DNA of 64,000 nt from Cristatella mucedo. Lineage: Eukaryota; Bryozoa; Phylactolaemata; Cristatellidae. Below are positions 35,880 through 46,502 of this stretch, piece by piece (position 1 is the first letter of the stretch; each line of letters starts with the position of its first letter). The position numbers and the translations under genes were made by a program. The notes under the pieces were generated by a model. It saw only the letters and a program-made list of their open reading frames with translations, did not search any database and had not been told where the DNA came from. The stretch covers positions 2,972,001 to 3,036,000 of the forward strand of contig WPIO01000003.1 in the NCBI GenBank assembly GCA_009760855.2. Reading direction: 5' to 3'.

Positions 35880-37920
35880 AAGTGTTAGCTTGATCTACCT
35901 GAACTTCTAGAATATACTAAGATCATTCTGGTGCCAATCACATGACAGTCTTTAAATGTAGGTGTTTTGTGTATATTTTTACTAAATATCGGTAGCATTG
36001 CGCTTGCACATTATAAAGAAAATTTACAGAAATAAATATTTTTAGCTCATGACGAGAAAGTAATACAAAATTGACCGGTCAGCTATGGGATCCACAACGT
36101 ATCGGCCACCTGAGCTCAAATAGACCTGCATACGAACCAGTGCTAGTAGCGTGAAAAATCGCCTGAAAAATTCAAAAGCATTGCGGGTTCAAAAAAGTTG
36201 AGACAGGAGATATCAAAGCTTTCAGCTGCTACACGCCGGCCCTTACAAACTTGTAGAAAAATCAGCTTGCAGGTAAACCGAGAGAATTATCTCAACAATA
36301 AGCAAGTGGAACGGCGTGCAATTTTTTTCCAGGTACTTTAAACTCTGCGTTTGGTACTGTAAAGTCTTTACTACAGTTTAGCACAGCTGGTGGTTTGCGA
36401 TCGATCTTGACAGATCACGGTAGACCAACATAGATCGATTAAATAACTGGTAGCCCAAAAGTGGACTAAAACTATTTATCACTCCTTCATTACTTTGCAA
36501 TGACTCGCGAGCATGGGCAGGTCATTGAAAGCAGGCATACCTTAGTAAAATAAGTACAGAGTTTAACTGGGTTAGCAAGTAGACTTGAGCCCAGAAACGA
36601 CCTCGTTTTGCACAGGAATCAGCTGCCTGGTCTTTGGTAAAGGCAGAGCAGATTGCCCGGTAGGACTATCTGGCTCACACGGCGCTGCAATTTTGGATAT
36701 TCGGCTTCTGCTTATTCTCGTTATTTAAGCAATCCACTTAACTTCACTGACAAATCTAGCCAGAAGATCATACATATTCTCATAATTAAAGCTAGACATT
36801 ATGAACTTACTGAAGTAAGAGAATCGGCAAAAAGCTATGTGGTGGCAATTGTGCTACGACCCAGATTGCGTTTAAATCACCAGCTATATTGATTGGTGGA
36901 GAACCTATCTACAGCTACTGTCGTAAACCCCTTCGTGTGCATTTATCTAAAATGCAACGAAGCCTTTGGTAAGAATGAAGATAGTGACTACCACATCTTT
37001 AAGCGGACCAAGCAACTGGTGCTAATTATAGGTAAGCATTGAAGCTCCGCTGTCACGTCTGCCCACAGTATCGCAACACAAAGTTTTGAAAATTGGGGGT
37101 CGCTAGAATAAGCAGACTGCAGCCAAGCTGTTCCCAACATTATTTACCTCCCGACTAGACTTTGTTTTCACTACTTGTGTATTTTATTTAAGATTCTACA
37201 TATTTGGCTTACAAATCAAAAGTTATATGGCTGAGGCGGACCAGCAATCGGATCGACTTTGAATCAGCTCCACGACATACAATATCTTTTGCTTATGACG
37301 CAACACTACTTTCATAACATTTCCACAAAATTTTAAAACATTGCGTGTGGAAGTTATTGAGGTTAGAAAATATTTAAAATTCATCCGCAACTGTAAGCTT
37401 TCCTCTCCTTAATTTAAGAGGAATGAACTTGAAGAAAAAGCCAGCTAAAGTATTTGGACAAAATCGAATGAAGCGAAAAGGCTACCATTTTTCTAATTGA
37501 CTGTAAACTCATCGCCGTATAATGTGAAACATTTACCTGAGTTTAGGTCTACAGGTGTGTGTAAGATAGAAATAGATCTTGGTAGCTAGATTACTAAAAT
37601 ACCTGGCTGTTCAAACGTTGAACGAACCAGGTTGTTTTTCCATTACTCAATAGTTTAGGCGGGCTTACGGATGGCTTTACAAAAGGAGTCAGTACCGCTG
37701 CTTTAGTCGTCGACGCATGACGTCGATTGGGGTAGGCAAGCAGATTCAGGCACATGAATGACCCAGATGAGCATATAAGTCGTTTGCTTGGTAACTTGAA
37801 ACGGCTGAGAAATTTACATACCAAATTTATCTGCTGAGCTACAGCTGCCAATAGGAATGCCTGTGTCAGCAAAGTCTCTTTGTTAAAGTTGTGCACTCAA
37901 TTTCATACCGATAAAACAGG
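35880..37920. other. Unrecognised intergenic or intronic DNA
   Basis: No exon with supporting splice sites. A hydrophobic minus frame near 37805-37890 (LLTQAFLLAAVAQ) precedes a GTATGT but has no ATG. Confidence 0.35.
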
Positions 37921-37924
37921 AAGT

Positions 37925-37985
37925 CGTTCGCACAGCACCAAAAGAGAAACCTAATCTCATTTCAGACGCTTCATAAATCACTATA
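37925..37985 (-). mobile_element. SINE B fragment
   Basis: AGCACCAAAAGAGAAACC, CTAATCTCATTTCAGACGCT and TCATAAAT: only the 3' hairpin portion remains. Confidence 0.6.
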
Positions 37986-38326
37986 AGATACGCTATAACA
38001 ACACTTTAGGGAAAACAAGGCCATTCACGGAACAACTATTCTAAATGCTCACAAAGCCTACCCTAAATATGTATGTAAAGTATACAGGACTCGATATAAG
38101 CTCCAGCGACGGCAACAGGGTGGATAATGAAACTGAGACCCGTTATCAGATGTTATTGGAATTAGTGTACTCTCTTCGGGATGCAAAAGTAGCCTACAAT
38201 CTTTGGAGTCATTCTTGTTGCATTCTCTCTGTGAACAGTAAAACCTTTGATAAGACTAATCGTGGCAACCACATCTTGAAGAAGTGGAGGCAATCGTCAA
38301 ATCCCAATGGCAAGTTGTTACGCACT

Positions 38327-38500
38327 CATTCTAGCCGATTTAGCAGCCTCTTTTGTATAGCCACAGAGGAGCCTTAACGAATATCATCACCACTCTCAGC
38401 AGCAATAAAGGATCGCCCACTGCAGGATTCAAACCCACAACCTCGGAACCGAGGTCATAAAAGTAACCGTCTTACCTAGTGTTCCATCACGGCTCACCAT
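38327..38500 (-). mobile_element. SINE A
   Basis: AGCCGATTTAGCAGCCTCTT, GGATTCAAACCCACAACCTC and CCATCACGGCTCACC. Diverged but complete. Confidence 0.85.
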
Positions 38501-39035
38501 ATTCAGGCATTATTGAAAGCTCTAGCATTTTCTAATAGGCTAAATTTAAACACCGGTACGGCAAAGTTTACTTGTTTGCAGTTTCAACAACGCCCACTTG
38601 CAGGATATCATTTTTTTAATCCATAGAATGTTTGCAATGCATGGACACTCAAAATATTGAAATTACATTGTCCCAAATTGAATTAAGGCAAGTTAAGGAT
38701 AAATTAATCAACTAATATAAGCATGCGGTGTATCAATGTTCTACTGCTGCGTCGGTTGTAAGATTTATGATTGCCCCAAGGAAATCCACATAATTTAACA
38801 CACAGCCTGTTGTCCATGGCAGCATATGTTCAACTTTCCCTGGGCTCAGTTTCAGCAGGAACTAAAAGCTAAACTTTGCCATGCAATCTCAAGCGTGCAT
38901 TCAGCAGCAGGCACGAGTATTGAGTGTAGTTAATAATGGCTTATAAATTGTACATTCTTCCGTTGTTGTTGACCTCTCGCTAATATTGCCTTTTCTATTT
39001 ATAAAAACGAGATAACTATCCGCATTAGATAGAGG

Positions 39036-39217
39036 TCAAGTGCAAGAGAATGGGTTGGTGCAAGTAACACTGGCGTCGGGTTGAACCTCGTCGACAAAGA
39101 TGTGTAAAGTAGAACTCCATCCCGTGTAGCAATCAGTGATTCCAAACCCGGAACACGTTCCCACATTGTAGCCGATGGAGTAGGATCCAGAGGTCAGGCC
39201 ATAGCAGACACCATCAA
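39036..39217 (-). CDS. CTHRC1-like gene 1, last exon
   Basis: 182-nt terminal exon after acceptor AAACCGTTTCAG, ending TGA. Joined to 40095-40287 (leftover A + TT gives Ile) it encodes 60 residues: IDGVCYGLTSGSY, GTCSGFGITDCYTGW, HIFVDEVQP. This matches the C-terminal part of the CTHRC1 domain (VEGLCxG...GTC...D-TGWNS...IIIEELP). CTHRC1 proteins are secreted glycoproteins, linked in vertebrates to Wnt/planar polarity and matrix. Four Cys in the domain part are kept; the tail adds two more (VTCTNPFSCT). Confidence 0.8.
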
Positions 39218-39334
39218 CTGAAACGGTTTGAGTGAAACCATACTCCCAGCAGCTGTTGCTTAAGCATCGCTTTCAAGTTTTTGCCTTCGCACGCACATTT
39301 GATACTATTTTAAAATAATAAGAATGAGAATGTA

Positions 39335-40150
39335 ATGACAAGATATTTAAAGCGAAGAAATTTAAGATCTTTCAGCTAACCGCAGATACCAGTGCACCGT
39401 CTGTTATATACTTGCTTTTCGGGCATTCCAGGGAACCACTGTACAAGTAATTTTTAAAGGCATGTACACAATAATTTCTCCGAACGTGACAGACGGAAAA
39501 CTTTGAATATACCATTAGTGAAAAATGACACAGATGTCTTGGATAAATATTGGCAAAGTGCTGATTCGGCAAGGCATAATTACCAGGTGCAGCCATGAGT
39601 TAGATAGGCGCCAAAATCGCGGGCCAATAAGGTGCTAACACTACAGCAGCAATCAAAGCCAGCTCTTCCTCGGGTACAAGGACTTACTCACTCCTGGCTT
39701 GTTATAATTGAAACTAACCTCGGTCAGGAAAATGCCTTCTTGGTAATGACTAGATATTAAGAGGAAAGAAATAAAACTTGAGAAGATATCTATCTGCTGA
39801 CCACAGATGTTCTACACTTGCTTTTCGGGCTGTCCAACGAACAGCGACAAAAGCAATTTTAAAAGGCGAGCACAGAATCTTTGCTCAGGACATGACGTAG
39901 GAAAAATTTTGAATATGCTACAAAACTGGAGAGATGTCCGAAATAAAGATTGTCATTGCGTTCATTTGGCATAACATCGGCCCGTCCACGTGTAGGCATG
40001 AGTCAGATAGACGCCTAAATAGCTAAATAGCCACCAAGCTGCCAACGCGATAGTAGCAATCAAAGCCAGCTCGTCATCAGGTACAAGGACTTACTGACTC
40101 CTGGATTGTGATAGTCGACAATAGTCTCAGTATAGAAAACGCCTTCTATT
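39335..40150 (-). repeat. Tandem duplication inside gene 1 intron and exon end
   Basis: 39335-39745 and about 39760-40150 are diverged direct copies: TACTTGCTTTTCGGGCATTCC/CACTTGCTTTTCGGGCTGTCC, then CAATCAAAGCCAGCTC and GGTACAAGGACTTACT. Each includes the 3' half of the CTHRC1-like middle exon with its donor. Confidence 0.75.
39690..39747 (-). pseudogene. Truncated duplicate of gene 1 middle exon
   Basis: Reads EGIFLTEVSFNYNKPGV up to a GTAAGT donor, aligned with EGVFYTETIVDYHNPGV of the real exon, with no stop. The 5' half with the RWYF core is missing. A pyrimidine-rich TTTCTTTCCTCTTAATATCTAG lies just upstream as a possible acceptor, but its phase (2) does not match the upstream exon. 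Probably not used. Confidence 0.55.
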
Positions 40151-40287
40151 GAGCCTGGGTTGTTGCACTCCTCTCCACTAATAGTGAAGTACCATCGGCA
40201 ACATGCATCGTTTCCACAGACTCGAGCACTACCAACAGCTCGTAGGTGAAGGCCGCTGGTGTTGGACAGCTTGCTGTAGGTTACAAC
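40095..40287 (-). CDS. CTHRC1-like gene 1, middle exon
   Basis: 193 nt, acceptor AATTTGTTTCCACAG, donor A/GTAAGT, phase 0 to 1. Encodes 64 residues: VVTYSKLSNTSGLHLR, then the family hallmark CGNDACCRWYFTISGEEC, then PGSIEGVFYTET. In CTHRC1 relatives this is the CCxRWYFTFNGAEC core of the globular domain. Both boundaries agree in phase with 43233-43333 and 39036-39217, giving an uninterrupted domain of 157 residues over three exons. Expected location is extracellular. Confidence 0.85.
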
Positions 40288-40606
40288 CTGTGGAAACAAA
40301 TTTCAAAGCTGAAAGACTTCCTGTCTCTATGTTTTGGCCCAGGGGAAACGTGCTCACTTTGGATGACCAAGGTCGCGGGGATCTATCTCTGTTCTGTGGC
40401 ATTTGAAAGTGCCTTTATTGGAGTTGAGCTCTGCTGTTGATCTAAAAAACAGGGAAATTTCTAGATCTATGTTCCTAAAAGTTCGTCCAAAGTCTCAGGA
40501 TTTTCTGCGCATTTACATAAATCAATTCGTCGGTGCGGCAATGCACTCTGTAACAGCTTGCTCTAGAAGGCACTAATAAGGCATGCTATCGTAACTCGGT
40601 CATAGA

Positions 40607-40778
40607 AATGCTAGTTAATTTAACTGTGTCGTTTGTATAGTGAAAGAAAAGCCTATATGGCTTTCCCCAAAGCTGCAGCGGCGATAAAGGATCACCCGCC
40701 GCACGATAGGAACTTACTACCTCGGGACGGAGGTCGAGAAAAGCAACCACCTTACCTAATGTGCCATCATGGGGCATA
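40607..40778 (-). mobile_element. SINE A, diverged
   Basis: TTAATTTAACTGTGTCGTTT, GGCGATAAAGGATCACCCGC, CCTTACCTAATGTGCCATCA. In the first intron of gene 1. Confidence 0.8.
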
Positions 40779-40779
40779 A

Positions 40780-42931
40780 CAGCTTATACGATTAGATGCA
40801 TTCATTTTGTCTCGCATGCATTGTTCCCGCTTCAGCTCTATTTTTTCTCCTGCTTTTCTTCAAAATCGCGGTATGCTTACAGCTTAAAATACATCTCATT
40901 GTAGGAAAACTAAACCCCGCCAATTAACTGCCGTCGGGATTTTTGCGAAGAAACAATACCCTATTACAGCTACCTTCAGATCGTCTTTCAATGCTCATAT
41001 GTGTCCATATTCATGTTCCTAGTTCCCTAGGCAATGTGAATGTGCAACTAACAAGCCGCCCGTTTGCAATAACTCAAATACTTTGCTAGTTGCCAGTTCA
41101 CAGTCCGGGCTGTTATATGACTTCATCTCGCTTGGATTTTTAAATTCACTTGAAGACTTTCGAGAAAACCTGTTGAATAGTAGTTGTTTTGTCGAATTCT
41201 CAATGGCGATACAATAAAAAGAAGTGTGCTTTCTCTCTCAGACACTACGTAGCCCTCAACTGACTTACTTTCAAATACATTAGGCATCCTCGAAAAAACC
41301 TAGACTCCACTTTCAGCTCTCGATTCTGTTGGTGCTCTCAACTCCATCATTTGGTGCGTAAGTTTGTTTCTGGCTCACATGTGCCCAATTCGATTGTAGT
41401 CTGCAAGAGCTGGCTGGCCCTCGCACGCTCCTGGGATGGCAAACTGGACGTGATGCTGCAGGGAACGCCTTAAACTTGGTCCTGCATATCCATGTATCTA
41501 TTCGTGAGAGATTGATCTCAGTAGGCAATTTCACTTAAGCTCTACTAAGAAACCTCAATGATTAATCTCAAAGCGATGTATTGAACATACTAAACAAGCT
41601 TGACCTTTCAGAAGAATTCTTGTTTGGGTATTTAAGCCCGGTGAAGGTGACCCGGTTTACTGAATTTCCACAAGTAGAATCGAAATTAATTATTTATTTT
41701 CCCGATAGCTGCTCCAAAAAAATATAGCATTTCCAAGTCAGAACGCCGATGGCCTGATTCAGGAGCAGCACCGTCAGAATCATGTCAAAGCAATCTGAAG
41801 AACTGCATGTGCGAGAGCTCGATTAAAGGATGCAAGCTATTGTTGGCGAGAATGACGATATAAAAGATGCTAGCGATCATGTTCTTGCCAACGCAGTTGA
41901 ACTGGTGTGCAAGTTCTTAGAAACATTTCCCGGAAACTTCATAGCCACCCGCTGGTCTGAAAAGATTATGCAGGAGGTCCGGAATCGCAGTGCCTGTGCT
42001 CGCCTGGGTAGTATCACTGATAGTGAGGGCGAAGATCCTGACAATACTGGCACTCTGTAGGCGGCGGCATTCGATATGGCGCAGAGTCGTGGCAGAAAAA
42101 GAGCACCAGCGCAGTAGGCTGCTCCGGGCGTGCAGTTGGGCTCTGCGATGCACCCGAAAAAGGCATCAGTGTTTGTCCCAAATCAGCCACCAGTCTTGAG
42201 CTATTTCTCAAAAAATGGGCTCAATTTTCATGATCAACCGCTTGACCCTTGTCCTGGATCAAGTCGGCTGCTGCGCACTTGCGAAATAAAATTTATCGTT
42301 TTTAAAATCGCCGTCTTTCTGCTGACGAGTAGAACTCGTCGATTCCGACATTTTTAGCCTATTTGCACATAATTTGGACCAATATTCAGTTTGTTATCAC
42401 AGTCCATGCGCACCCGGGTACCATGGTTAACCGGGCTACTGCCGTCAGGCTCATTTCATTCAGAAAAGTCTGCATTCAAGAATCTAAATATTAAAAACTC
42501 GACAGAGCTCGAGGAGTTTTCTAAAAGAATCTCCAGGTGAGCTACTGCTCACACATTTTAAATTGCAAGACGTGTAGATATCTTCTTTACTTGAAATGTC
42601 TAAATAAAGAGTCGAGATCACTCCATAGAGATCACTCGCGTTCTTAGACGTTATCATACAAAACAAAAAAAGACGACTAAAAATGCCTCTACTGGGCTGA
42701 ACACTATTACTTTCCAAGTGAGTGAAATGTTAAACCCAGGCTGCTGCTATCCAATTCAGTGAATTTAGCAGCTGCTAACCACTGGAGACCAGCCAAAGAG
42801 ACCCATTGCTAAAACCTACAGATTCTATGGAACAGCACAACCAACTTATTAGCCAACTGGCGTGTCTATTGCAAACCACATCCAAATTTTGAGCAGCAGC
42901 AGTCTACTTCCTAATCAAAACTAACTGCACA

Positions 42932-42984
<53 letters not shown>

Positions 42985-43230
42985 ATTTACATAGTTGCTC
43001 ACATATTTAGTTAATACCAGAAATAATATGGCAGATATGACTGCGTTAATCCTTTAAATTTGCAATGCAGTAGGCGAGTAAAGTCTGCATGAAGCCTCTA
43101 GCATTAATTTTGTTAAACATAGCTCATGGTTTTCTATGCCTCGCGTAGTGCACACCAGTGTTCGGTGACAGCAGAGGTATAAATATCTTGCTTTTATTAG
43201 CCTTAGTAATGAATCGCTTGACTAGTACTC
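40780..43230. other. Gene 1 intron; few recognised features
   Basis: Holds a plus-strand open frame at 41830-42060 (76 codons, no motif), a (TA)n run at about 42935-42970, and otherwise unrecognised sequence. Confidence 0.45.
42935..42970. repeat. (TA)n microsatellite
   Basis: Short TA run followed by GTATGTGTGTGTG. Confidence 0.9.
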
Positions 43231-43232
43231 AC

Positions 43233-43333
43233 CTCGAGGTTGCCGGCGTCCGCATCGCTATTAAAGGGATACCACCACCAGTGTTGAATGTTGAAAAACG
43301 GGAGCTTGAAAACACTTCCATCAGTAGCAGTCA
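43233..43333 (-). CDS. CTHRC1-like gene 1, first-domain exon
   Basis: 101 nt between a pyrimidine-rich acceptor (TTTCTCTTTCTAAG) and donor CTCGAG/GTGAGT, phase 1 to 0. Encodes 33 residues including SVFKLPFFNIQHWWWYPF and SDADAGNLE. The gene 2 exon at 62826-62920 has LPIFNVQYY at the same position, and the gene 3 exon shares the acidic D-D-G ending. This corresponds to the DGxDxG start of the CTHRC1 domain. A first exon with the signal peptide and a leftover single base is required upstream but was not found with certainty. Confidence 0.75.
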
Positions 43334-43510
43334 CTTAGAAAGAGAAACGGCACTGTTAATTGGTCGTAAAAACCAGATCGTCGCCTCAATAAGCGAAATA
43401 GCACTGTTATCGGCCACACGGTGCTAATGCAGTGGAATTCTGAGGTAAGAAATAGAGCGGTAGTTGGCAAGTTGATCTAAGTCGGTGACCTCTTGATCAT
43501 ATTTTTCTGG

Positions 43511-43650
43511 ATGAACACTGTCAAAGTGAAACGAGCCACTGCACATGCCCAGTATATGCAAGATAATTCGTCGAAGGAAGACTTTGATGATGCGGTTACG
43601 ATTGATGCAGACCTGAGTTCGAGTAGACCATCCTTGATTGACTATGGAAG
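43511..43650 (+). other. Short open segment opposite gene 1, uncertain
   Basis: Plus frame reads a plausible acidic segment (KEDFDDAVTIDADLSSSRPS) up to GGAAG/GTAACC, but the minus strand is also open here. I cannot decide whether it is an exon. Confidence 0.15.
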
Positions 43651-43970
43651 GTAACCAGCTGATTCACATCATTTATGGATATCAACTTATTTTATTGCAG
43701 AAGAGTAGTAACGAGATGAGGATTTTGGGATATTTAAATTTCTGAATTATTTATAGTTCTATCAGACTTTTTTCCATGTTTGAGAGAGAAGCACTTCCAA
43801 CAAGTAAAGTTTTCAAGTGCATATAGTGTTAAATAATAAACGAAGTTTACATATTGCTCAATCAAATTATTTATATTTGACAACCATCTATTCAAGCTTA
43901 ATCCATCTACTTTAGCAGACCAAAGCAGTTAGTTAGGAATCAGATCGGAAGCTTTTTTGCTCGCACTTAC

Positions 43971-44020
43971 GAGCACACTAATATAAGTTGAGGAAAATTT
44001 TTGTGCATCGTGTTTTTCAT
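43971..44020 (-). CDS. Possible 5' exon for gene 1 (weak)
   Basis: ATG opens MKNTMHKNFPQLILVC, followed by a strong GTAAGT donor. Position fits a start exon for gene 1, but its phase (2) does not match the 43333 exon (needs 1) and the hydrophobic part is short. A further exon would be needed between them. Confidence 0.2.
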
Positions 44021-44199
44021 TAAATCTCTATTAAATTCAGTAAATTACAATTTAATTTAATTATTATTAAAAACATGGCACACGAAATGTTTCCTTAATG
44101 TTATAATTAACCCAGTAATAATCTGCAGAAATTAGAGTGGAATTAAATAACAGAACCACTCAGTAAGAACACTGATAATTTTTGCTTTCAGGAATAAAA

Positions 44200-44372
44200 G
44201 TAAATGTTAGCTAATTTAATAGCCTTTTGTATAGCGACAGAAGTGCCTTTATGGCTATCACCACCGCTTGCAGTGGCAATTAATGAAAGCCCGCTGCAAG
44301 ATTCGAACCCACGACTTCGGGACCGAGGTCGTCAAAAGCAAATGCCTTACCTAGTGTGCCATCACGGCTCAA
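44200..44372 (-). mobile_element. SINE A
   Basis: TAGCTAATTTAATAGCCTTT, GCGACAGAAGTGCC, GATTCGAACCCACGACTTC, TGCCATCACGGCTCA. Between genes 1 and 2. Confidence 0.9.
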
Positions 44373-44433
44373 CAGGAACAGGGTACCGCACTCTAACTAA
44401 CACAAAAGCATGCTGCAATTTCTTGCTGACTTG

Positions 44434-44657
44434 TCATCCGTAAGATTCAATGCCTGCACAACGACTAGATAAGATTACTTGTGACTTATTACCAGCTGGC
44501 GTCGTCGTCCCAATCCTGACTTCACTAATGATCATCCTGGAAGTGCTGCTGCAACATCCAGTGTAGGCATCCGGCTGAGCGGTCGCATAGTAACAGACTC
44601 CTATTCTCAGCTGCACCGTATAAGTACCAGCTGGTAGACCGTAGCAAAATCCTTCCA
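44434..44657 (-). CDS. CTHRC1-like gene 2, last exon
   Basis: 224 nt after acceptor TTTCGATCCTGCAG, ending TAG. With the leftover T of the previous exon it encodes 74 residues: LEGFCYGLPAGTYTVQLRIG, VCYYATAQPDAYTG, STSRMIISEVR. This is a close match to the CTHRC1 C-terminus (GLCxGLPAG...DAYTGWNSVSRIIIEEVP), with W replaced by C in TGCC. A 25-residue tail after ISEVR is not family-typical. Confidence 0.85.
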
Positions 44658-44781
44658 CTGCAGGATCGAAAAGTGAGAGCCATCGCAAAGGGAGACTTGC
44701 AAGGTGCGTCCCAAGCTGCTGTCGGATAGCGGATCGTGGCCAAATTTTAATGCTTGCACAGGCGGAAATATTTGTACGTAC

Positions 44782-44888
44782 ATGTCCTGGTCATTTGATT
44801 ATCATGTGCAGCATAGTAAGAGTTTCCATGCATTCCAAGGATAAATTCCGCTTTGGGATTACATTCAGAACCATTCACCAAAATATAC
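44782..44888 (-). CDS. CTHRC1-like gene 2, third domain exon
   Basis: 107 nt with acceptor TTTTTCAATTGCAG and donor ACAT/GTACGT, phase 2 to 1. Encodes YILVNGSECNPKAEFIL and on to DNQMTRT. The first base completes TG|G, so the RWY motif of the family is split by the intron here. Matches the RWYFTFNGAEC core of CTHRC1 and joins in phase with 58466-58569 and 44434-44657. Confidence 0.8.
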
Positions 44889-45114
44889 CTGCAATTGAAA
44901 AATGATAGAAATGTATAGCTCAAAATCAAACTGCAAAAAACTGTCGCCTTTCTTTCGTCATATGTTTATTCGAAGCTTTTACTCTGGGGTGCATCAGAGC
45001 CCCATGCAACCGGCGTCTATGTGCTTCTGAACTCTTACATTCAGACCCAGAAGGTAAGCTCAACATTAATTTTAGAGTTTTTAACTCTTCTAAATAAGCG
45101 TGGCTTCGGGTTTT

Positions 45115-46502
45115 TAATGATCTCGGGAATGCAGACTTAGGTGAAGTCTCTCTTCTCTGCTATTTTTTCTTGATCTTCATATATTGTTTGACGCAATTAA
45201 CCCCAACGTCCTTCACAAACGCCTCTCATTTCGCTTGGGCATCGCTGGTTCACACTCCAATGGTTTAAATCATTTCTCAACGGGAGACTCCCGGGCTTTG
45301 ATGTCAACTGGCTAAAATAAACGAAGGAGACACGAATGAACGGGTCCTCCAGGAAGATGCGATTGGTCCACTTCTTTTCAAAAATTTTACTATTTCTCTT
45401 GCCGATGTACTCGTCAAGCACAATCTAGGCTTTCATTTCTATGTCGATGGCATGAGCTGTACCTGCGGGTATATTCTTCTAGCCTTCGAGCAAGTCAAAT
45501 TATTTTAACTCTCTTGCTGCAGGTATTGCTGAAAACTGCACTTGGATAGTGGCTAACTTTCTCAAAACTAATGACGATTAAACGAACATGCTAGTGACGG
45601 GAAAACCTAGTGACTTAGAAATAGGAAAGGTTAAAGCTTAAAATTGGCTAACTTTCTCAAAACTAATGACGATTAAACGAACATGCTAGTGACGGGAAAA
45701 CGTAGTGACTTAGAAATAGGAAAGGTTAAAGCTTAAAATTGGCTCTGCCAGTACAATCAGAACAAATTCTAGGCGTCTTATTTAAAGTGAATTTTTAGTG
45801 CCCGCTTACGTCAGCTCTACAGTTTGTGCTATCCCGTCTTGACTTCTTTAACTCAATGCTTACTGGTCAACCGGTGAATGCAATCGGGCGCTTAAAGTTA
45901 GTGAAAAACTTTGCAGCAAGGCTAGTGTGTCATGATCATGTCATCACTGCAGTTGCCACGTTACATCATATCTCGAGGATCTGCACATACTCCAATCAAA
46001 CAATGCATTGCCTTTACAATTCTGTTACTCACTTTTAGGTTCCTCCATTCTCTTTATCCAGCCTACCTATCAGAACTACCTCCCAATCTTGGTAGGCATC
46101 CTATCACCTGCTCTGACTTAAATCGCTAAGCAGTGCGTCTAACCAACCTTGTACCGTCGAACCAATCTTGAATTTAGTTATTTTGCTCCTAAAGCTCGGA
46201 ACTCACTCCAGACTGACGTCACGACATCCCCAGACTTGATGATCTTGAAATGAAGCTAAAACAGTCATCCACACAGAATTCACTGGGTTCTTGTGAATTC
46301 TCTTTCGTGTGCTTAGGCTAGCAGATATCACGCATGCCACCACTAACCATTAGGGCATATTGACACTGTGTATATTACCACTAACAATATTATATGTTGA
46401 CACCGTTCGCGTCACCGCTAAATGTAAGGTAATGCTTCCTCTACAGCATATACTTAGTGCCTAAAAAGAGCTTTCATTCTGTGAGCGCTCGAAGATAGTG
46501 TA
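45115..46502 (+). mobile_element. LINE B copy with its 3' tail split by Tigger
   Basis: Sense LINE B: LRFHFYVDGMS-like palm region near 45430, SRLDFFNSMLTGQPVNAIGR at 45830-45900, FLHSLYPAYLSELPPN at 46040-46090. The hairpin region near 46460-46500 is cut by the Tigger element, and its ATT tail continues at 48901. Lies in the large intron of gene 2. Confidence 0.8.
45551..45740 (+). repeat. 95-bp tandem duplication
   Basis: Two adjacent 95-bp units (from 45551 and 45646) beginning GGCTAACTTTCTCAAAACTA differ at one base that I can see (CCTAG/CGTAG). Inside an otherwise decayed LINE B. Confidence 0.9.

Noticed and set aside
37594-37896. Hydrophobic N-terminus-like minus frame (LLTQAFLLAAVAQ) before a GTATGT, a possible signal exon
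   Set aside because: No ATG in frame (a stop precedes the run), and the donor phase does not match CTHRC1-like downstream exons.
41830-42060. 76-codon plus frame inside the gene 1 intron
   Set aside because: Some coding-like character, but no family recognised and no splice or promoter support; noted only as intron content.
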